57,404 nt of DNA from Clostridiales bacterium (GCA_022793655.1 JAAWDG010000009.1:1-57404), one strand, 5' to 3'. Shown: positions 1 through 8,559, counted from the first letter of the stretch. Translations and numbers: made by a program. Notes: generated by a model from the sequence alone, not told the origin.

Positions 1-72
1 AGCCATTTTGCAGAGGTTCCGAAATCAGTTTCGGAAGGAATTATATCCTTACGTAATAAAAAAGAAAATTAA
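1..72 (+). CDS. fusA: Elongation factor G, C-terminal end (partial)
   Basis: The first 23 codons of frame 1 end in TAA at 70-72. They read as the last residues of EF-G, with the HFAEVPKSVSEGII pattern that matches the family's usual HYEEVP-x(3)-A-E-II ending. EF-G is the GTPase that translocates tRNA and mRNA on the ribosome. The gene enters from outside the window. It sits 26 bases before tuf, the normal fusA-tuf order of the str operon. Only the tail is visible, so nothing can be said about its GTPase domain. Confidence 0.85.
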   Translation, partial: SHFAEVPKSVSEGIISLRNKKEN

Positions 73-98
73 TTCGATAAATTTAGGAGGAATTAATA

Positions 99-1304
99 AT
101 GGCAAAGGCAAAATTTGAAAGAACAAAGCCCCACGTTAATATCGGTACAATTGGTCACGTTGACCACGGCAAGACAACCTTGACGGCCGCTATTACCAAG
201 ACTCTGTCTTTAAAGGATGGCAACATCGAATTTATGGCATATGACCAGATCGATAATGCACCGGAAGAGAGAGAAAGAGGTATTACGATTAATACCAGAC
301 ACGTTGAGTATGAAACCGACAACCGTCACTATGCGCATGTTGACTGCCCTGGCCACGCTGACTATGTAAAGAACATGATCACCGGTGCTGCTCAGATGGA
401 CGGTGCTATTCTGGTTGTAGCTGGTACGGACGGTCCTTTACAGCAGACCAGAGAGCACGTACTGCTTGCACGTCAGGTTGGCGTTCCTGCTATCGTTGTT
501 TTCATGAACAAGACTGACCTTGTTGATGATGAAGAGTTGCTTGAACTGGTTGAAATGGAAATTAGAGATCTTCTTTCTCAATACGATTTCCCAGGCGATG
601 ATCTGCCAATTATCAGAGGTTCTGCAAGAGAAGCACTGCTGTCTGACTCTACTGATCCTTCAGATGCTGTTTATGCGCCTATCTTTGAACTGATGGCTGC
701 TGTTGACAGTTATGTTCCGACTCCTGAAAGAAAGAGTGACCTTGACTTCCTTATGCCTGTTGAGGACGTATTCTCGATTTCTGGTCGTGGTACAGTTGCT
801 ACCGGACGTGTTGAGCGTGGTACACTGAAACTGAATGACACTGTTGAAATTGTTGGTCTTTCTGATGAGAAGAGAAATACTGTTATTACCGGTATTGAAA
901 TGTTCCACAAACTCATGGACGAGGCTGAAGCAGGTGATAATATCGGTGCATTGCTTCGTGGTATTCAGAAGAACGAGATTGAAAGAGGTCAGGTTTTATG
1001 TAAACCCGGCTCCATTCATCCTCACACCAAATTCACAGGCCAAGTTTACGTGTTGACTGAAAAAGAGGGTGGTCGTCAGAAACCATTCTTCGCAGGCTAT
1101 CGTCCACAGTTCTACTTCAGAACAACTGACGTTACTGGCGTAATCGGCTTGCCTGAGAACGTTGACATGTGCCGTCCTGGCGATAACGTTGATATGAACG
1201 TTGAATTGATCACACCGATCGCAATTGAAAAAGGACTGCGTTTCGCTATTCGTGAAGGCGGCCGTACAGTTGGTTCGGGCGTTGTTATCGAGATCAACGA
1301 CTAA
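99..1304 (+). CDS. tuf: Elongation factor Tu
   Basis: EF-Tu is the GTPase that delivers aminoacyl-tRNA to the ribosomal A site. At 401 residues it has normal family length. Visible GTPase motifs are G1 GHVDHGKT (about residues 19-26), the switch I stretch [10 protein letters not shown]3 DCPGH (82-86) and G4 NKTD (137-140). The later beta-barrel domains end in the usual [12 protein letters not shown] block. The start is supported by AGGAGG at about 86-91, 7 bases before the ATG. It follows fusA directly and is probably co-transcribed with it. Small departures from the commonest sequence (SAR instead of SAL at G5, RQKPFF in domain 2) do not look disabling. Confidence 0.98.
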   Translation: MAKAKFERTKPHVNIGTIGHVDHGKTTLTAAITKTLSLKDGNIEFMAYDQIDNAPEERERGITINTRHVEYETDNRHYAHVDCPGHADYVKNMITGAAQMDGAILVVAGTDGPLQQTREHVLLARQVGVPAIVVFMNKTDLVDDEELLELVEMEIRDLLSQYDFPGDDLPIIRGSAREALLSDSTDPSDAVYAPIFELMAAVDSYVPTPERKSDLDFLMPVEDVFSISGRGTVATGRVERGTLKLNDTVEIVGLSDEKRNTVITGIEMFHKLMDEAEAGDNIGALLRGIQKNEIERGQVLCKPGSIHPHTKFTGQVYVLTEKEGGRQKPFFAGYRPQFYFRTTDVTGVIGLPENVDMCRPGDNVDMNVELITPIAIEKGLRFAIREGGRTVGSGVVIEIND

Positions 1305-1317
1305 TTAATTTAAACCG

Positions 1318-1349
1318 AATGGTGATTGTTGATCATAACAATCACCATT
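1318..1349 (+). terminator. Hairpin after tuf, probable terminator
   Basis: A perfect 13-bp stem (AATGGTGATTGTT with its complement) and a 6-base loop begin 13 bases after the tuf stop codon. Only three T residues follow, so it is a weak intrinsic terminator or an mRNA-end stabiliser. It closes the fusA-tuf transcript before the riboswitch. Confidence 0.6.
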
Positions 1350-1367
1350 TGCATAGAATGAAATATG

Positions 1368-1550
1368 ATTCTTCAAGGGTTGGTGCAATTCCACACCGGC
1401 GGTATAGTCCGCAACCCTCTTTATAAGAGGCTGATCAGGCGTAATTCCTGAACCGACGGGAAAGTTTCGCTGCGCGAAACTTATGAGATTAAAATGGCGG
1501 CAAAGAAAACAAGCCATTTTGATCTTGATAAAGTCCGGATGAGAGAAGAA
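1368..1550 (+). ncRNA. FMN riboswitch (RFN element)
   Basis: The conserved RFN blocks are present in order: GGTGCAATTCCACACCGGCGG (written here in two parts, GGTGCAATTCC and ACACCGGCGG), AGTCCGC, GAGGCTGATCAGGCG, AATTCCTGAACCGACGG and AGTCCGGATGAGAGAAG. The closing stem pairs TTCTTC at about 1369 with GAAGAA at the end. The element binds flavin mononucleotide and controls the downstream riboflavin transporter. The variable arm is long, with two extra hairpins (around 1460-1482 and 1491-1520). A strong terminator follows 55 bases later, so control is probably by transcription attenuation. Confidence 0.96.
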
Positions 1551-1604
1551 AAGGCAACGAAACGAAAAGAGCAATGTATTGATCTTTTGGTGCGCTTGTT
1601 GTTT

Positions 1605-1639
1605 TCCCCTTGCATGAATCCATGCAAGGGGATTTTTTT
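1605..1639 (+). terminator. Riboswitch-controlled intrinsic terminator
   Basis: A 12-bp perfect stem, TCCCCTTGCATG paired with CATGCAAGGGGA around an AATC loop, is followed by seven T residues. It lies between the FMN aptamer and ribU, where an expression-platform terminator is expected. Confidence 0.9.
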
Positions 1640-1747
1640 CTCTGATAATCAATTTTGTAATGATAAGAGCAAATATGTATTTTGCTCTTCAAAAAGATTT
1701 TATGAGAAAGGTAACACAAATAGATAATCTGTGTTAAGGTGAAAATA

Positions 1748-2350
1748 ATGAATGATAAAGTCAAAAAATTGACAATTATAGGGGTGTTCTCGGCCATTGC
1801 ATTTATACTGATGATTTTAGATTTTTCGGTACCGATTGTTCCTTCTTTTTTGAAATTTGATGTTTCAGACTTACCTGAGCTATTAATAACATTTATGTAT
1901 GGGCCCGTATCGGGTATTGTTGTTTGTTTAATTAAATGCGTACTTCATTTGACTGTAACGACCAGTGCAGGAGTAGGCGAATTTTCTAATTTTTTATTGG
2001 GTGTCGTGCTTTGTGTGAGTGCAGGCCTTATTTATCAATTAAAAAGAACTCGTACGATGGCTTTAATTTCTATGTTATGTGCCTCCGTGTTGATGGGGCT
2101 TGCGAGCTATCTGACTAATTATTTCATTATTTATCCTTTTTATTATAATTTAATGTCTAAAGAAGCAATTCTTTCAATTTGTCAAAAGATTTTGCCTTGG
2201 ATAGGCAGTATTGAGACATCGATCTGGGTATTTAATGTTCCGTTTACCATTGTCAAAGGGCTTGTGTGCAGTTTGGTTACTTTTCTTGTTTATAAAAAAC
2301 TAAAGCACCTTTTGCAACTGGATCAGCCGGCAAAACCGGGAAAAAATTGA
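1748..2350 (+). CDS. ribU: Riboflavin ECF transporter substrate-specificity protein
   Basis: This is a 200-residue hydrophobic protein of the ECF S-component type. RibU binds riboflavin and works with the shared EcfA-EcfA'-EcfT energising module, which is not in this window. Characteristic stretches are the N-terminal Lys-rich end followed by IIGVFSAIAFILMI, FDVSDLPELL in the first loop, and GPVSGIVVCLIKCVLH. About six membrane segments can be traced. The FMN riboswitch upstream confirms the substrate. I chose ATG 1748, which has AAGGTGA 5 bases upstream, over GTG 1739. It is monocistronic: a new promoter begins within its last codons. Confidence 0.93.
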   Translation: MNDKVKKLTIIGVFSAIAFILMILDFSVPIVPSFLKFDVSDLPELLITFMYGPVSGIVVCLIKCVLHLTVTTSAGVGEFSNFLLGVVLCVSAGLIYQLKRTRTMALISMLCASVLMGLASYLTNYFIIYPFYYNLMSKEAILSICQKILPWIGSIETSIWVFNVPFTIVKGLVCSLVTFLVYKKLKHLLQLDQPAKPGKN

Positions 2351-2375
2351 CAAAGCGAATAAAATATAGTAGAAT
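2347..2375 (+). promoter_or_regulatory. Sigma-A-type promoter
   Basis: TTGACA (2347-2352), a 17-base spacer, then TAGAAT (2370-2375). The -35 box overlaps the ribU stop codon. It would transcribe across the 2.4-kb repeat element into the gene at 2728. The rest of the 2351-2727 gap holds that repeat and a second hairpin (CCTCTGCC region, 2529-2551); no gene was seen. Confidence 0.6.
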
Positions 2376-2385
2376 ATAAAAAATT

Positions 2386-2508
2386 ATTATATCATAAATT
2401 TTTAGCTAACTTAAAGTTCATCGTTTCCCGCTTGGCTGGAATGCAGCCCGATAGGCTGCAAGATGAACTTTCTAAGAATCACCCATAAGGATTATTCTTA
2501 TCGTATCA
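2386..2508 (-). repeat. Structured intergenic repeat, single copy, minus orientation
   Basis: Read on the minus strand it has all parts of the family: a TGATACGATAAG start, a TAAGAATAATCC hairpin, an outer stem AAAGTTCATC with GATGAACTTT (2462-2471 and 2413-2422), two inner hairpins (GCAGCC/GGCTGC and TTCC/GGAA), and a tail GTTAGCTAAAAATTTATGATATAAT-like (2386-2408). It is the only copy whose orientation opposes the next gene. Confidence 0.75.
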
Positions 2509-2727
2509 TAAAGTGAATTGACGATAGGCCCTCTGCCTTAATGGTAGGGGGTAATTAAAAGATGGTTCTATATTGTATGGCCTGTGGCAGAGAATGATTT
2601 GGTAAACTGAGTCTATGGATCTTGCAGAAAGGGTAAATTCGCTTAGTTTTGTTATGTGAGTGATTCAAAGCGCTGCAGATAAATGTGGGTACAATGTTTG
2701 CCGCGTCACGGCAGAACGGAGAATAGA

Positions 2728-3339
2728 ATGCTGGAAGCATTTCGTGCGTTTATATTTGATTCGATTCTACATGCCGATTGGTATGGCATAAAAGAGATAT
2801 TGCAGGTTTTCTTTACCTCTATGGTTCCGGTGTTAGAACTTAGGGCGGCCATTGCTTTTGGCCCTTTACATCAGATACCTTGGCTGTTGACATATTTTGT
2901 CGCTGTCATTGGTAATTTGATACCAGTTCCATTTATTATTTTATTTATTCGAAAAATATTCTCGTTCATGAAGAAAAATAAGATATTAGATGGATTGGTC
3001 GAACGATTAGAGGCGAAGGCTGACCGTAAAAAGACGCAGGTTTTGAAATATGCAAGCTGGGGTTTATTTTTATTTGTGGCCGTACCATTACCGGGAACAG
3101 GCGCTTGGACAGGTTCTTTGATTGCCGCTATGTTAGATTTAAGACTGAAAAAAGCCTTTCCCGCGATTGCGTTAGGTGTTTTGACAGCTGGCGCTGTTAT
3201 GACCTTTTTCTATTATTTTTTGGCGTATGCTTTTCCGAATGTGCATTATGCAACGATTGTAGCAATTATTGCCGCTATTGTTGTTGTGGCGGTGGCACTT
3301 GCCTTTATGATTCGCAAAATACGAAAAAAAGGAAAATAA
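2728..3339 (+). CDS. Small multi-drug export family membrane protein (COG2426-like)
   Basis: This 203-residue membrane protein resembles the putative small multidrug export family (Sm_multidrug_ex). It shows the family's VPVLELRAAIAFG start, a cytoplasmic basic helix after FIRKIFSF, and the central VAVPLPGTGAWTGSLIAA motif. Four or five hydrophobic segments are visible, and a basic RKIRKKGK tail ends the protein. Transport activity for this family is largely assumed rather than shown, so the substrate is unknown. ATG 2728 (preceded by ACGGAGA) was chosen over a 15-residue longer reading. A terminator overlaps the stop codon, so it forms its own transcript. Confidence 0.8.
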   Translation: MLEAFRAFIFDSILHADWYGIKEILQVFFTSMVPVLELRAAIAFGPLHQIPWLLTYFVAVIGNLIPVPFIILFIRKIFSFMKKNKILDGLVERLEAKADRKKTQVLKYASWGLFLFVAVPLPGTGAWTGSLIAAMLDLRLKKAFPAIALGVLTAGAVMTFFYYFLAYAFPNVHYATIVAIIAAIVVVAVALAFMIRKIRKKGK

Positions 3340-3362
3340 GATGTTTCTTATTTTCCTTTTTT
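3331..3362 (+). terminator. Intrinsic terminator overlapping the stop codon
   Basis: GGAAAATAAGA pairs with TTCTTATTTTCC around a short loop and is followed by six T residues. The 5' arm includes the TAA stop codon at 3337-3339. Confidence 0.85.
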
Positions 3363-3373
3363 AGTATATGATA

Positions 3374-3421
3374 TTGACAAATGCCTGTTTCAGTGTATAA
3401 TAAAATTGAGAATAATTCTAA
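3374..3421 (+). promoter_or_regulatory. Promoter with Fur-family operator for the zur-znu operon
   Basis: TTGACA (3374-3379), a 16-base spacer and TATAAT (3396-3401) make a strong promoter. Just downstream, TGAGAATAATTCTAA (3407-3421) is a 7-1-7 inverted repeat of the kind bound by Fur, PerR and Zur, with one mismatched pair. It overlaps the expected transcription start, so a bound repressor would block initiation. This fits autoregulation by the Fur-family gene that follows. Confidence 0.75.
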
Positions 3422-3548
3422 GTTTTGCAAAAAGTCAACTTATCTTTATCACTTTGTCGATTTATATTTTTCCGAATTTGATTCATTTTCGAGTTGTAAG
3501 CTCATTTGGGATCGAATGATTACTGCTCAAGAAAGGCGTGTTCCTTTT

Positions 3549-3962
3549 ATGCTATATAATACAGAACAGAAAAAACAGATACTTAGTTTTTTGAGAGAAA
3601 ACAGCCAATATCAATATACTATTGATGAAATAGCGAATGCTCTTAGCGGGTGTGTTGGTAAAAGCACAGTATATCGCCAAATTCCATTTTTGGTGAAAGA
3701 GGGTTCGGTAAAGCGCTTTGCCGCAGAGAATAATCGAAAATCGGTTTATCAGGCGGTAGTTGGATTTCATTGTGACGCGCATCTGCATATGAAGTGCATG
3801 AAATGCGGTAAGTTATTGCATATGCCTGAAGTGCTTTCAGACCAACTTGTAGGCTTGGTTCGTGAGCAAAGCGCATTTGCGATTGATGAAGAAGAGACCG
3901 TTTTGTTTGGTCAATGTGCTGGCTGCAAGATAACTCAATCAGATCAGGAAAGTGAGGTATAA
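3549..3962 (+). CDS. zur: Fur-family metal-responsive repressor, probably Zur
   Basis: This 137-residue protein has a winged-helix N-terminal half with the recognition-helix pattern GKSTVYRQIPFLVKEG. The C-terminal half carries HCDAHLHMKC, with CMKCG and CAGC forming the usual structural zinc site. It represses metal-uptake genes when loaded with metal. Assignment to zinc (Zur) rests on the znuCB genes that follow, so PerR or Fur cannot be excluded from sequence alone. ATG 3549, with AAAGG 9 bases upstream, gives normal family length. The longest frame would add 56 residues that overlap the promoter. A 7-1-7 operator lies upstream. Confidence 0.85.
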   Translation: MLYNTEQKKQILSFLRENSQYQYTIDEIANALSGCVGKSTVYRQIPFLVKEGSVKRFAAENNRKSVYQAVVGFHCDAHLHMKCMKCGKLLHMPEVLSDQLVGLVREQSAFAIDEEETVLFGQCAGCKITQSDQESEV

Positions 3963-3967
3963 TAGGG

Positions 3968-4645
3968 ATGGCGCTGATTACGTGTGAGCATGTTTCGCTT
4001 GGCTATGAAGGACGTGCCGTTGTTTCTGACGTGCAGTTTTCGGTGGCGCAAAGTGATTATTTGTGTATTGTAGGCGAAAATGGTTCGGGCAAATCGACAC
4101 TAATGCGTGCTATGTTAGGCCTGCAAAAGTCGTTAAAGGGAAAAATTTATTTGGGTGATGGACTCAAAAAAAACGAAATTGGCTATTTGCCGCAGCGATC
4201 GGCACATCAAACTGATTTCCCGGCTTCTGTGAGTGAAGTGGTCCTTTCGGGCTGTTTAAACCGGAAAAGATTATTTTATAGTAAAGAAGATAAACGCCTT
4301 GCGGCTCAAAATATGGAACGTATGGAGGTTTCCGATTTAGCAAAACGATGTTTTCGAGAACTTTCTGGGGGGCAGCAGCAGCGTGTTTTGTTGGCAAGAG
4401 CATTATGTTCCGCCAAAAAGATGCTGCTTTTGGATGAGCCAACGGCTGGTTTGGATCCTAAGGTGACTGTGGAATTATATGAGGTGATTCAAAATCTGCA
4501 CAAGCAGGGGTTGGCTGTGGTGATGATATCGCACGATATTCCTTCGGTTGTGCGGGAGGCTACCCATATATTGCATGTTGACAGTGAGCCGCCTTTTTGG
4601 GGATCGGTTCAGGACTATATGGAAACAGGACTGCAAAATCGATAA
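3968..4645 (+). CDS. znuC: Zinc/manganese-type ABC transporter ATP-binding protein
   Basis: This 225-residue ABC ATPase has Walker A GENGSGKST (about residues 38-46), signature LSGGQQQRVLLARAL, Walker B LLLDEPTAG and the switch histidine in VVMISHD. It powers uptake of a divalent metal, probably zinc. It starts 6 bases after the repressor gene stops, and the permease follows 103 bases later, so the three genes look like one operon controlled by the Fur-family operator. An interior CxxC is not needed for function. No metal-binding extracellular lipoprotein of the ZnuA type is in the cluster. Confidence 0.92.
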   Translation: MALITCEHVSLGYEGRAVVSDVQFSVAQSDYLCIVGENGSGKSTLMRAMLGLQKSLKGKIYLGDGLKKNEIGYLPQRSAHQTDFPASVSEVVLSGCLNRKRLFYSKEDKRLAAQNMERMEVSDLAKRCFRELSGGQQQRVLLARALCSAKKMLLLDEPTAGLDPKVTVELYEVIQNLHKQGLAVVMISHDIPSVVREATHILHVDSEPPFWGSVQDYMETGLQNR

Positions 4646-4748
4646 AATGAAAGGCAATATGAATGCTTTGCGTTAGTTGATAGTAACATTTTTTATTGGT
4701 TTAAGAGTGATCTTACATAACATAGTTTAGGAAGGGGAAATAAGCGCC

Positions 4749-5573
4749 ATGACAAAATTAATTGAATATTTTTCATATCCTTTTGTTCGCTATGCTATGA
4801 TTGTTGGCGTTCTCGTTGCGTTGTGTGCGGCTTTGTTGGGTGTTTCGTTAGTATTAAAGCGTTTTTCTATGATTGGTGACGGCCTTTCACATGTTGCTTT
4901 TGGCGCTATGGCTATTGGTACGATTTTATCGGTCAACAGTGATTTAGTGGTGACGCTGCCGGTGACAGCTTGCGCAGCTGTTTTCATTCTGCGTTCGAAA
5001 AAAATGAGAGGCGATGCTTCGATTGCAATTTTATCTGTTGCGGCCTTGTCGCTTGGCTATTTGCTGCTGCATATTTTTTCGCCGTCGGCTAATATAAGCG
5101 GCGATGTGTGCACTTCTTTGTTTGGTTCAACATCTATTTTAACCTTGAACCAACAAGATGTTTATTTGTGTATTTCGCTGTCTGTTTTTGTGCTTTGTCT
5201 TTTTATTGTATTTTATCATCGCGTTTTTGCTATTACTTTTGATGAAAACTTTGCTAAAGCAACCGGGATGAAAACAGAAATTTATAATCTTGCTATCGCG
5301 ATTGTTACGGCTGTTGTGATTGTTATAGCCATGCGGTTAGTAGGGGCGCTGTTAATTTCTGCATTAATTATATTTCCGGCTTTGTCAGCGATGGCGTTGT
5401 TTAAAAGCTTTCGTGCGGTGATGATATTTTCGGCTATCATGAGCGTTGTTTGTGCGGCGGTTGGCATTCTTATTTCCGTTTTATGTGGTACACCTGTTGG
5501 TTCTACGATTGTAGCGGCGGATCTTGTGGTCTTTATTTTTTGCAAGCTGGCAGGAGGTGTATGCAGAAGATGA
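4749..5573 (+). CDS. znuB: Zinc/manganese-type ABC transporter permease
   Basis: This 274-residue permease of the ABC-3 family has about eight hydrophobic segments. It carries the family pattern MIGDGLSHVAFGAMAIG near residue 40 and MRLVGALLISALIIFPALSAM in the second half (written here across its two halves, MRLVGALLISAL and IIFPALSAM). It forms the membrane channel for the ATPase encoded upstream. A clear GGAAGGGGAAAT element precedes the ATG. The last bases overlap the start of the following lipoprotein gene, which suggests translational coupling. Confidence 0.92.
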   Translation: MTKLIEYFSYPFVRYAMIVGVLVALCAALLGVSLVLKRFSMIGDGLSHVAFGAMAIGTILSVNSDLVVTLPVTACAAVFILRSKKMRGDASIAILSVAALSLGYLLLHIFSPSANISGDVCTSLFGSTSILTLNQQDVYLCISLSVFVLCLFIVFYHRVFAITFDENFAKATGMKTEIYNLAIAIVTAVVIVIAMRLVGALLISALIIFPALSAMALFKSFRAVMIFSAIMSVVCAAVGILISVLCGTPVGSTIVAADLVVFIFCKLAGGVCRR

Positions 5574-6301
5574 GAAAGATAGGATGGGTTGTTCTTTTAT
5601 GCTGCAGCTTGTTATTGTGTGCTTGCTCGGCCAGCATGACGTCTAAGAAAAAAGAAATTCCTGAATCATCTCGCATGGCCGAAATTACAGACCAACGAGA
5701 ATATATTGCCTATCAAGATATTTTTTATCATCAAAACGCAGATAGTTTTGTAGGGAAAGAAGTAGCCAAGGAAGGGATTTTTACGACGCTGCAGGATCAT
5801 AATGCTCAAATCAATCGATATTATATTTGGGGTTATGCGGATAGTTTGAAAAGCAGCGATTGGCAGTGGGAGATTGATCCTGGCGATGGTGCAGAGCTGC
5901 CAAGCAATGGCTCGCGCGTGAAGGTAAGCGGTGTATTTCAGTTTAATCAAGAAAAAGCGTTGGATGAATATTGGATTGAAAATGCCACCATCGAATTAGT
6001 GCAGAAATATACGCCTGCTTATAACAGTGATTTGGATTTAACGACTATGAGCAGTACACTTGCCAGTGTGCAGCTTCTTCATCTCAAAGCAGACGCTGCC
6101 TGGTATCATGGGAAAATCGTGAGGCTTTATGGTCGGGTTTTCAATGAAACAACGCTCCAACATCCTTATTTAGATCAGACATGGTTTATGCAGATCGAGA
6201 CGAATGAACCAATGCCTGAGGCAGGTACATTCGTCACTGTACAAGGCGAATTAAAAGCAGAGGATCAAAGAGAACGAATCATTGTGTCTTTTTTGAAATA
6301 G
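5561..6301 (+). CDS. Lipoprotein of unknown function in the znu operon
   Basis: This is a 246-residue secreted lipoprotein. The basic start MQKMRK is followed by a hydrophobic stretch and the lipobox LCAC, so it should be anchored to the outer face of the membrane. The rest reads as two similar beta-rich halves. One begins near FVGKEVAKEGIF and the other near YHGKIVRLYGRVF, each ending in a VKVSGVF or VTVQGELK strand, a pattern typical of OB-fold domains. It overlaps znuB by 13 bases (ATG 5561; ATG 5570 in an ATGA overlap is an alternative start). No HxH-rich zinc-binding loop of ZnuA is present. A role in metal capture is inferred from position only. Confidence 0.75.
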   Translation: MQKMRKIGWVVLLCCSLLLCACSASMTSKKKEIPESSRMAEITDQREYIAYQDIFYHQNADSFVGKEVAKEGIFTTLQDHNAQINRYYIWGYADSLKSSDWQWEIDPGDGAELPSNGSRVKVSGVFQFNQEKALDEYWIENATIELVQKYTPAYNSDLDLTTMSSTLASVQLLHLKADAAWYHGKIVRLYGRVFNETTLQHPYLDQTWFMQIETNEPMPEAGTFVTVQGELKAEDQRERIIVSFLK

Positions 6302-6331
6302 TTGATTTTTGATGATTTTTGTTTCTTCTTC

Positions 6332-6360
6332 TTTACATATAGCAGGAAATGTGCTATAAT
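6332..6360 (+). promoter_or_regulatory. Promoter of tRNA-Arg
   Basis: TTTACA (6332-6337), a 17-base spacer and TATAAT (6355-6360), 33 bases before the tRNA. Confidence 0.75.
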
Positions 6361-6393
6361 AAACAAGCTTTACCGAGATACTTCTCGCCTTAT

Positions 6394-6470
6394 CTGTCCG
6401 TGGCACAGCTGGATAGCGCGTCAGACTCCGACTCTGAAGGTCAGCGGTTCGAATCCGCTCGGACAGGCCA
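6394..6470 (+). tRNA. tRNA-Arg (anticodon CCG)
   Basis: A 77-base cloverleaf. The acceptor CTGTCCG pairs with CGGACAG, the anticodon stem TCAGA/TCTGA encloses CTCCGAC (anticodon CCG, reading CGG), and the T-arm AGCGG-TTCGAAT-CCGCT is perfect. The discriminator is G and CCA is encoded. One D-stem pair is mismatched. Confidence 0.95.
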
Positions 6471-6505
6471 AAAAAGCCGATTATTTATAATCGGCTTTTT
6501 GCTTT
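6471..6505 (+). terminator. Terminator after tRNA-Arg
   Basis: AAAAGCCGATTAT and its complement flank a two-base loop directly after the CCA end, followed by a T-rich run. Confidence 0.9.
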
Positions 6506-6535
6506 TGCATAGGAAAAGAAGTTGGTGAAGAGGAA

Positions 6536-6821
6536 TTGCAAAAGACAGTGTGATGTGATAAAATAAGAATAGGCCTTGCGGCTTATTCTTAGAAAGATTG
6601 ACTTGTCACCCAAAAGGGGTGACATTCCGGCGATGCCGGAAACGCCAATCTTTATGGTGGTTAAAAACTTTATGTTATAATAAGAACAAGCCATATGGCT
6701 TGTTCTTACGAAATTTAACTGGCCGTGCGGGTGCACGACCTGCCGTAAACCGGCATCGTTAAATTTCAAGGCAGATGAAATTTTATTAAACACTAAGAAC
6801 GAGCCGTGCGGCTTGCTCTTA
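6536..6821 (+). repeat. Tandem array of three structured repeat units before fhs
   Basis: The first unit has its own promoter-like boxes, TTGCAA (6536-6541), 17 bases and TAAAAT (6559-6564). Unit 1 has hairpin A at 6564-6591, an outer stem GAAAGATTG/CAATCTTT (6592-6653) and two inner hairpins (GTCACCC/GGGTGAC and TTCCGGC/GCCGGAA). Unit 2 starts at TATAAT 6676, with hairpin A 6681-6708, outer stem GAAATTTAAC/GTTAAATTTC (6710-6767) and different but equally paired inner hairpins. Unit 3 keeps only hairpin A (6794-6821). The spacing between units is about 117 bases. The array fills the 6506-6879 gap, and no protein gene was seen there. Confidence 0.85.
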
Positions 6822-6879
6822 GTAAAGCATAGAATTTATTAATAGAAGTATATAGAAAAAATAACTTGGGAGTGTTTTT

Positions 6880-8559
6880 ATGAAACAGTTGACCGATATT
6901 GAAATTGCCAATCAAGCGGACATGAAACCGATTGTACAGATTGCGGCTGAACTTGGTATTAAAGAAGAGGAACTTGAACCCTATGGACGTTTTAAAGCGA
7001 AACTGAATGATGCCCTGGCCAATCGACTGGCAGATAGAACGGATGGCAAGCTGATTTTAGTGACAGCGATTAACCCGACGCCATCGGGCGAAGGCAAAAC
7101 AACCACCACGGTTGGCCTTGGCCAGGCGATGGCCAAAATGGGGAAAAAAGCGATTATTGCTTTGCGTGAACCGTCGCTTGGTCCGGTATTTGGTATTAAG
7201 GGTGGTGCTGCGGGCGGCGGTTGGTCGCAGGTTGTACCTATGGAGGATATTAATCTGCACTTTACTGGTGATTTTCATGCTATCACGGCAGCGAACAATT
7301 TGCTGTGCGCCGTGCTGGATAATCATATGCAGCAGGGAAATGAGCTTGATATTGATCCCAGACGCATCTTGATCAATCGGGTGCTGGATATGAATGACCG
7401 CGCACTTCGTGGTGTTGTGGTAGGCTTAGGCGGCCGTCTGAACGGTGTGCCAAGAGAAGATCATTTTTCTATTACGGTTGCCAGTGAAGTCATGGCTATT
7501 TTGTGTCTTGCCGCTGATTTAAAGGATTTGAAAGAACGCTTAGGCGATATGTTGGTTGCCTATACCAGACAAGGCACACCTGTATATTGCCGTGATTTAC
7601 AGGTACATGGCGCTATGGCGGCTTTGCTGAAAGACGCCCTGAAGCCTAATTTGGTACAGACCATCGAGAATACGCCGGCGTTGATTCATGGCGGTCCGTT
7701 TGCCAATATAGCGCATGGCTGCAATTCGGTGCGGGCTACCAAATTAGCGATGAAATTAGCCGATTATGCTATTACAGAGGCCGGTTTTGGCGCTGATCTC
7801 GGCGCGGAAAAGTTTTTGGATATTAAGTGCAGAACGGCCGGATTAAAACCGGATTGCGTCGTTTTAGTGGCTACTCTTCGTGCTCTTAAATATAATGGCG
7901 GTGTGCACAAAGAAAATGTGAAAGAAGAAAATATTGCCGCATTAAATAAGGGAATTGGCAATCTTGAAAAACATATTGAGAATATGATGGCCTATGGCCT
8001 GCCTGTTGTCGTTGCATTAAATCGATTTGACACCGATACTGAGGCAGAGATCGCTGTCGTACGTACGCTTTGTGAAGCAAAAGGCGTAGCATTTGCCCTT
8101 TCTGATGTATTTGCAAAAGGTGGCGAAGGAGGCGTTGAATTAGCCGAACAGGTAATTAAGGCATGTGAGCAGGCCTCAGATCTGACCTTTGCTTATGCGG
8201 ATGAAGCGTCGATTGCCGATAAGATTAGAGCCATAGCAACAAAGATTTACGGTGCGGCCGAAGTCGTTTTCACAGCCGAGGCAGAGCGCCAGCTTGCTGC
8301 TATCGAATCACTTGACAAAGGCTATGAGCGGTATCCTGTTTGCATTGCCAAGACCCAGTATTCATTGTCTGACAATCCGGCTTTATTGGGCCGTCCGCAG
8401 GGCTTTACTTTGACAGTTCGAGAGGTGCGGCTTTCGGCCGGTGCGCATTTTGTAGTTGCTTTAACGGGCGATATTATGACGATGCCTGGTCTTTCTAAAG
8501 CGCCCGCTGCACAAAAAATTGATATTGATGATGCTGGCCATATTACCGGATTATTTTAA
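6880..8559 (+). CDS. fhs: Formate-tetrahydrofolate ligase
   Basis: This 559-residue enzyme makes 10-formyl-tetrahydrofolate from formate, tetrahydrofolate and ATP in the cytoplasm. It feeds purine synthesis and, in acetogens, the methyl branch of the Wood-Ljungdahl pathway. Length is normal for the family. Visible are [20 protein letters not shown] (P-loop, about residues 65-80), [19 protein letters not shown], and the [13 protein letters not shown] block near the C-terminus. GGGAG lies upstream of the ATG. A tandem structured-repeat array occupies the leader. tsaE follows with no gap. Presence of fhs alone does not show acetogenesis. Confidence 0.97.
   Translation: MKQLTDIEIANQADMKPIVQIAAELGIKEEELEPYGRFKAKLNDALANRLADRTDGKLILVTAINPTPSGEGKTTTTVGLGQAMAKMGKKAIIALREPSLGPVFGIKGGAAGGGWSQVVPMEDINLHFTGDFHAITAANNLLCAVLDNHMQQGNELDIDPRRILINRVLDMNDRALRGVVVGLGGRLNGVPREDHFSITVASEVMAILCLAADLKDLKERLGDMLVAYTRQGTPVYCRDLQVHGAMAALLKDALKPNLVQTIENTPALIHGGPFANIAHGCNSVRATKLAMKLADYAITEAGFGADLGAEKFLDIKCRTAGLKPDCVVLVATLRALKYNGGVHKENVKEENIAALNKGIGNLEKHIENMMAYGLPVVVALNRFDTDTEAEIAVVRTLCEAKGVAFALSDVFAKGGEGGVELAEQVIKACEQASDLTFAYADEASIADKIRAIATKIYGAAEVVFTAEAERQLAAIESLDKGYERYPVCIAKTQYSLSDNPALLGRPQGFTLTVREVRLSAGAHFVVALTGDIMTMPGLSKAPAAQKIDIDDAGHITGLF

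Noticed and set aside
1494-1727. 77-residue frame inside the FMN riboswitch region
   Set aside because: It runs through the aptamer and the intrinsic terminator, which explain the sequence fully.
2386-2508. Reading the 2.4-kb repeat as a plus-strand leader of the gene at 2728
   Set aside because: The order of parts (tail, junction, hairpin A) is reversed on the plus strand. On the minus strand it matches all other units, including the tail, so it is a minus copy.
6302-6490. 62-residue frame over tRNA-Arg
   Set aside because: It spans the tRNA promoter, the tRNA and its terminator.
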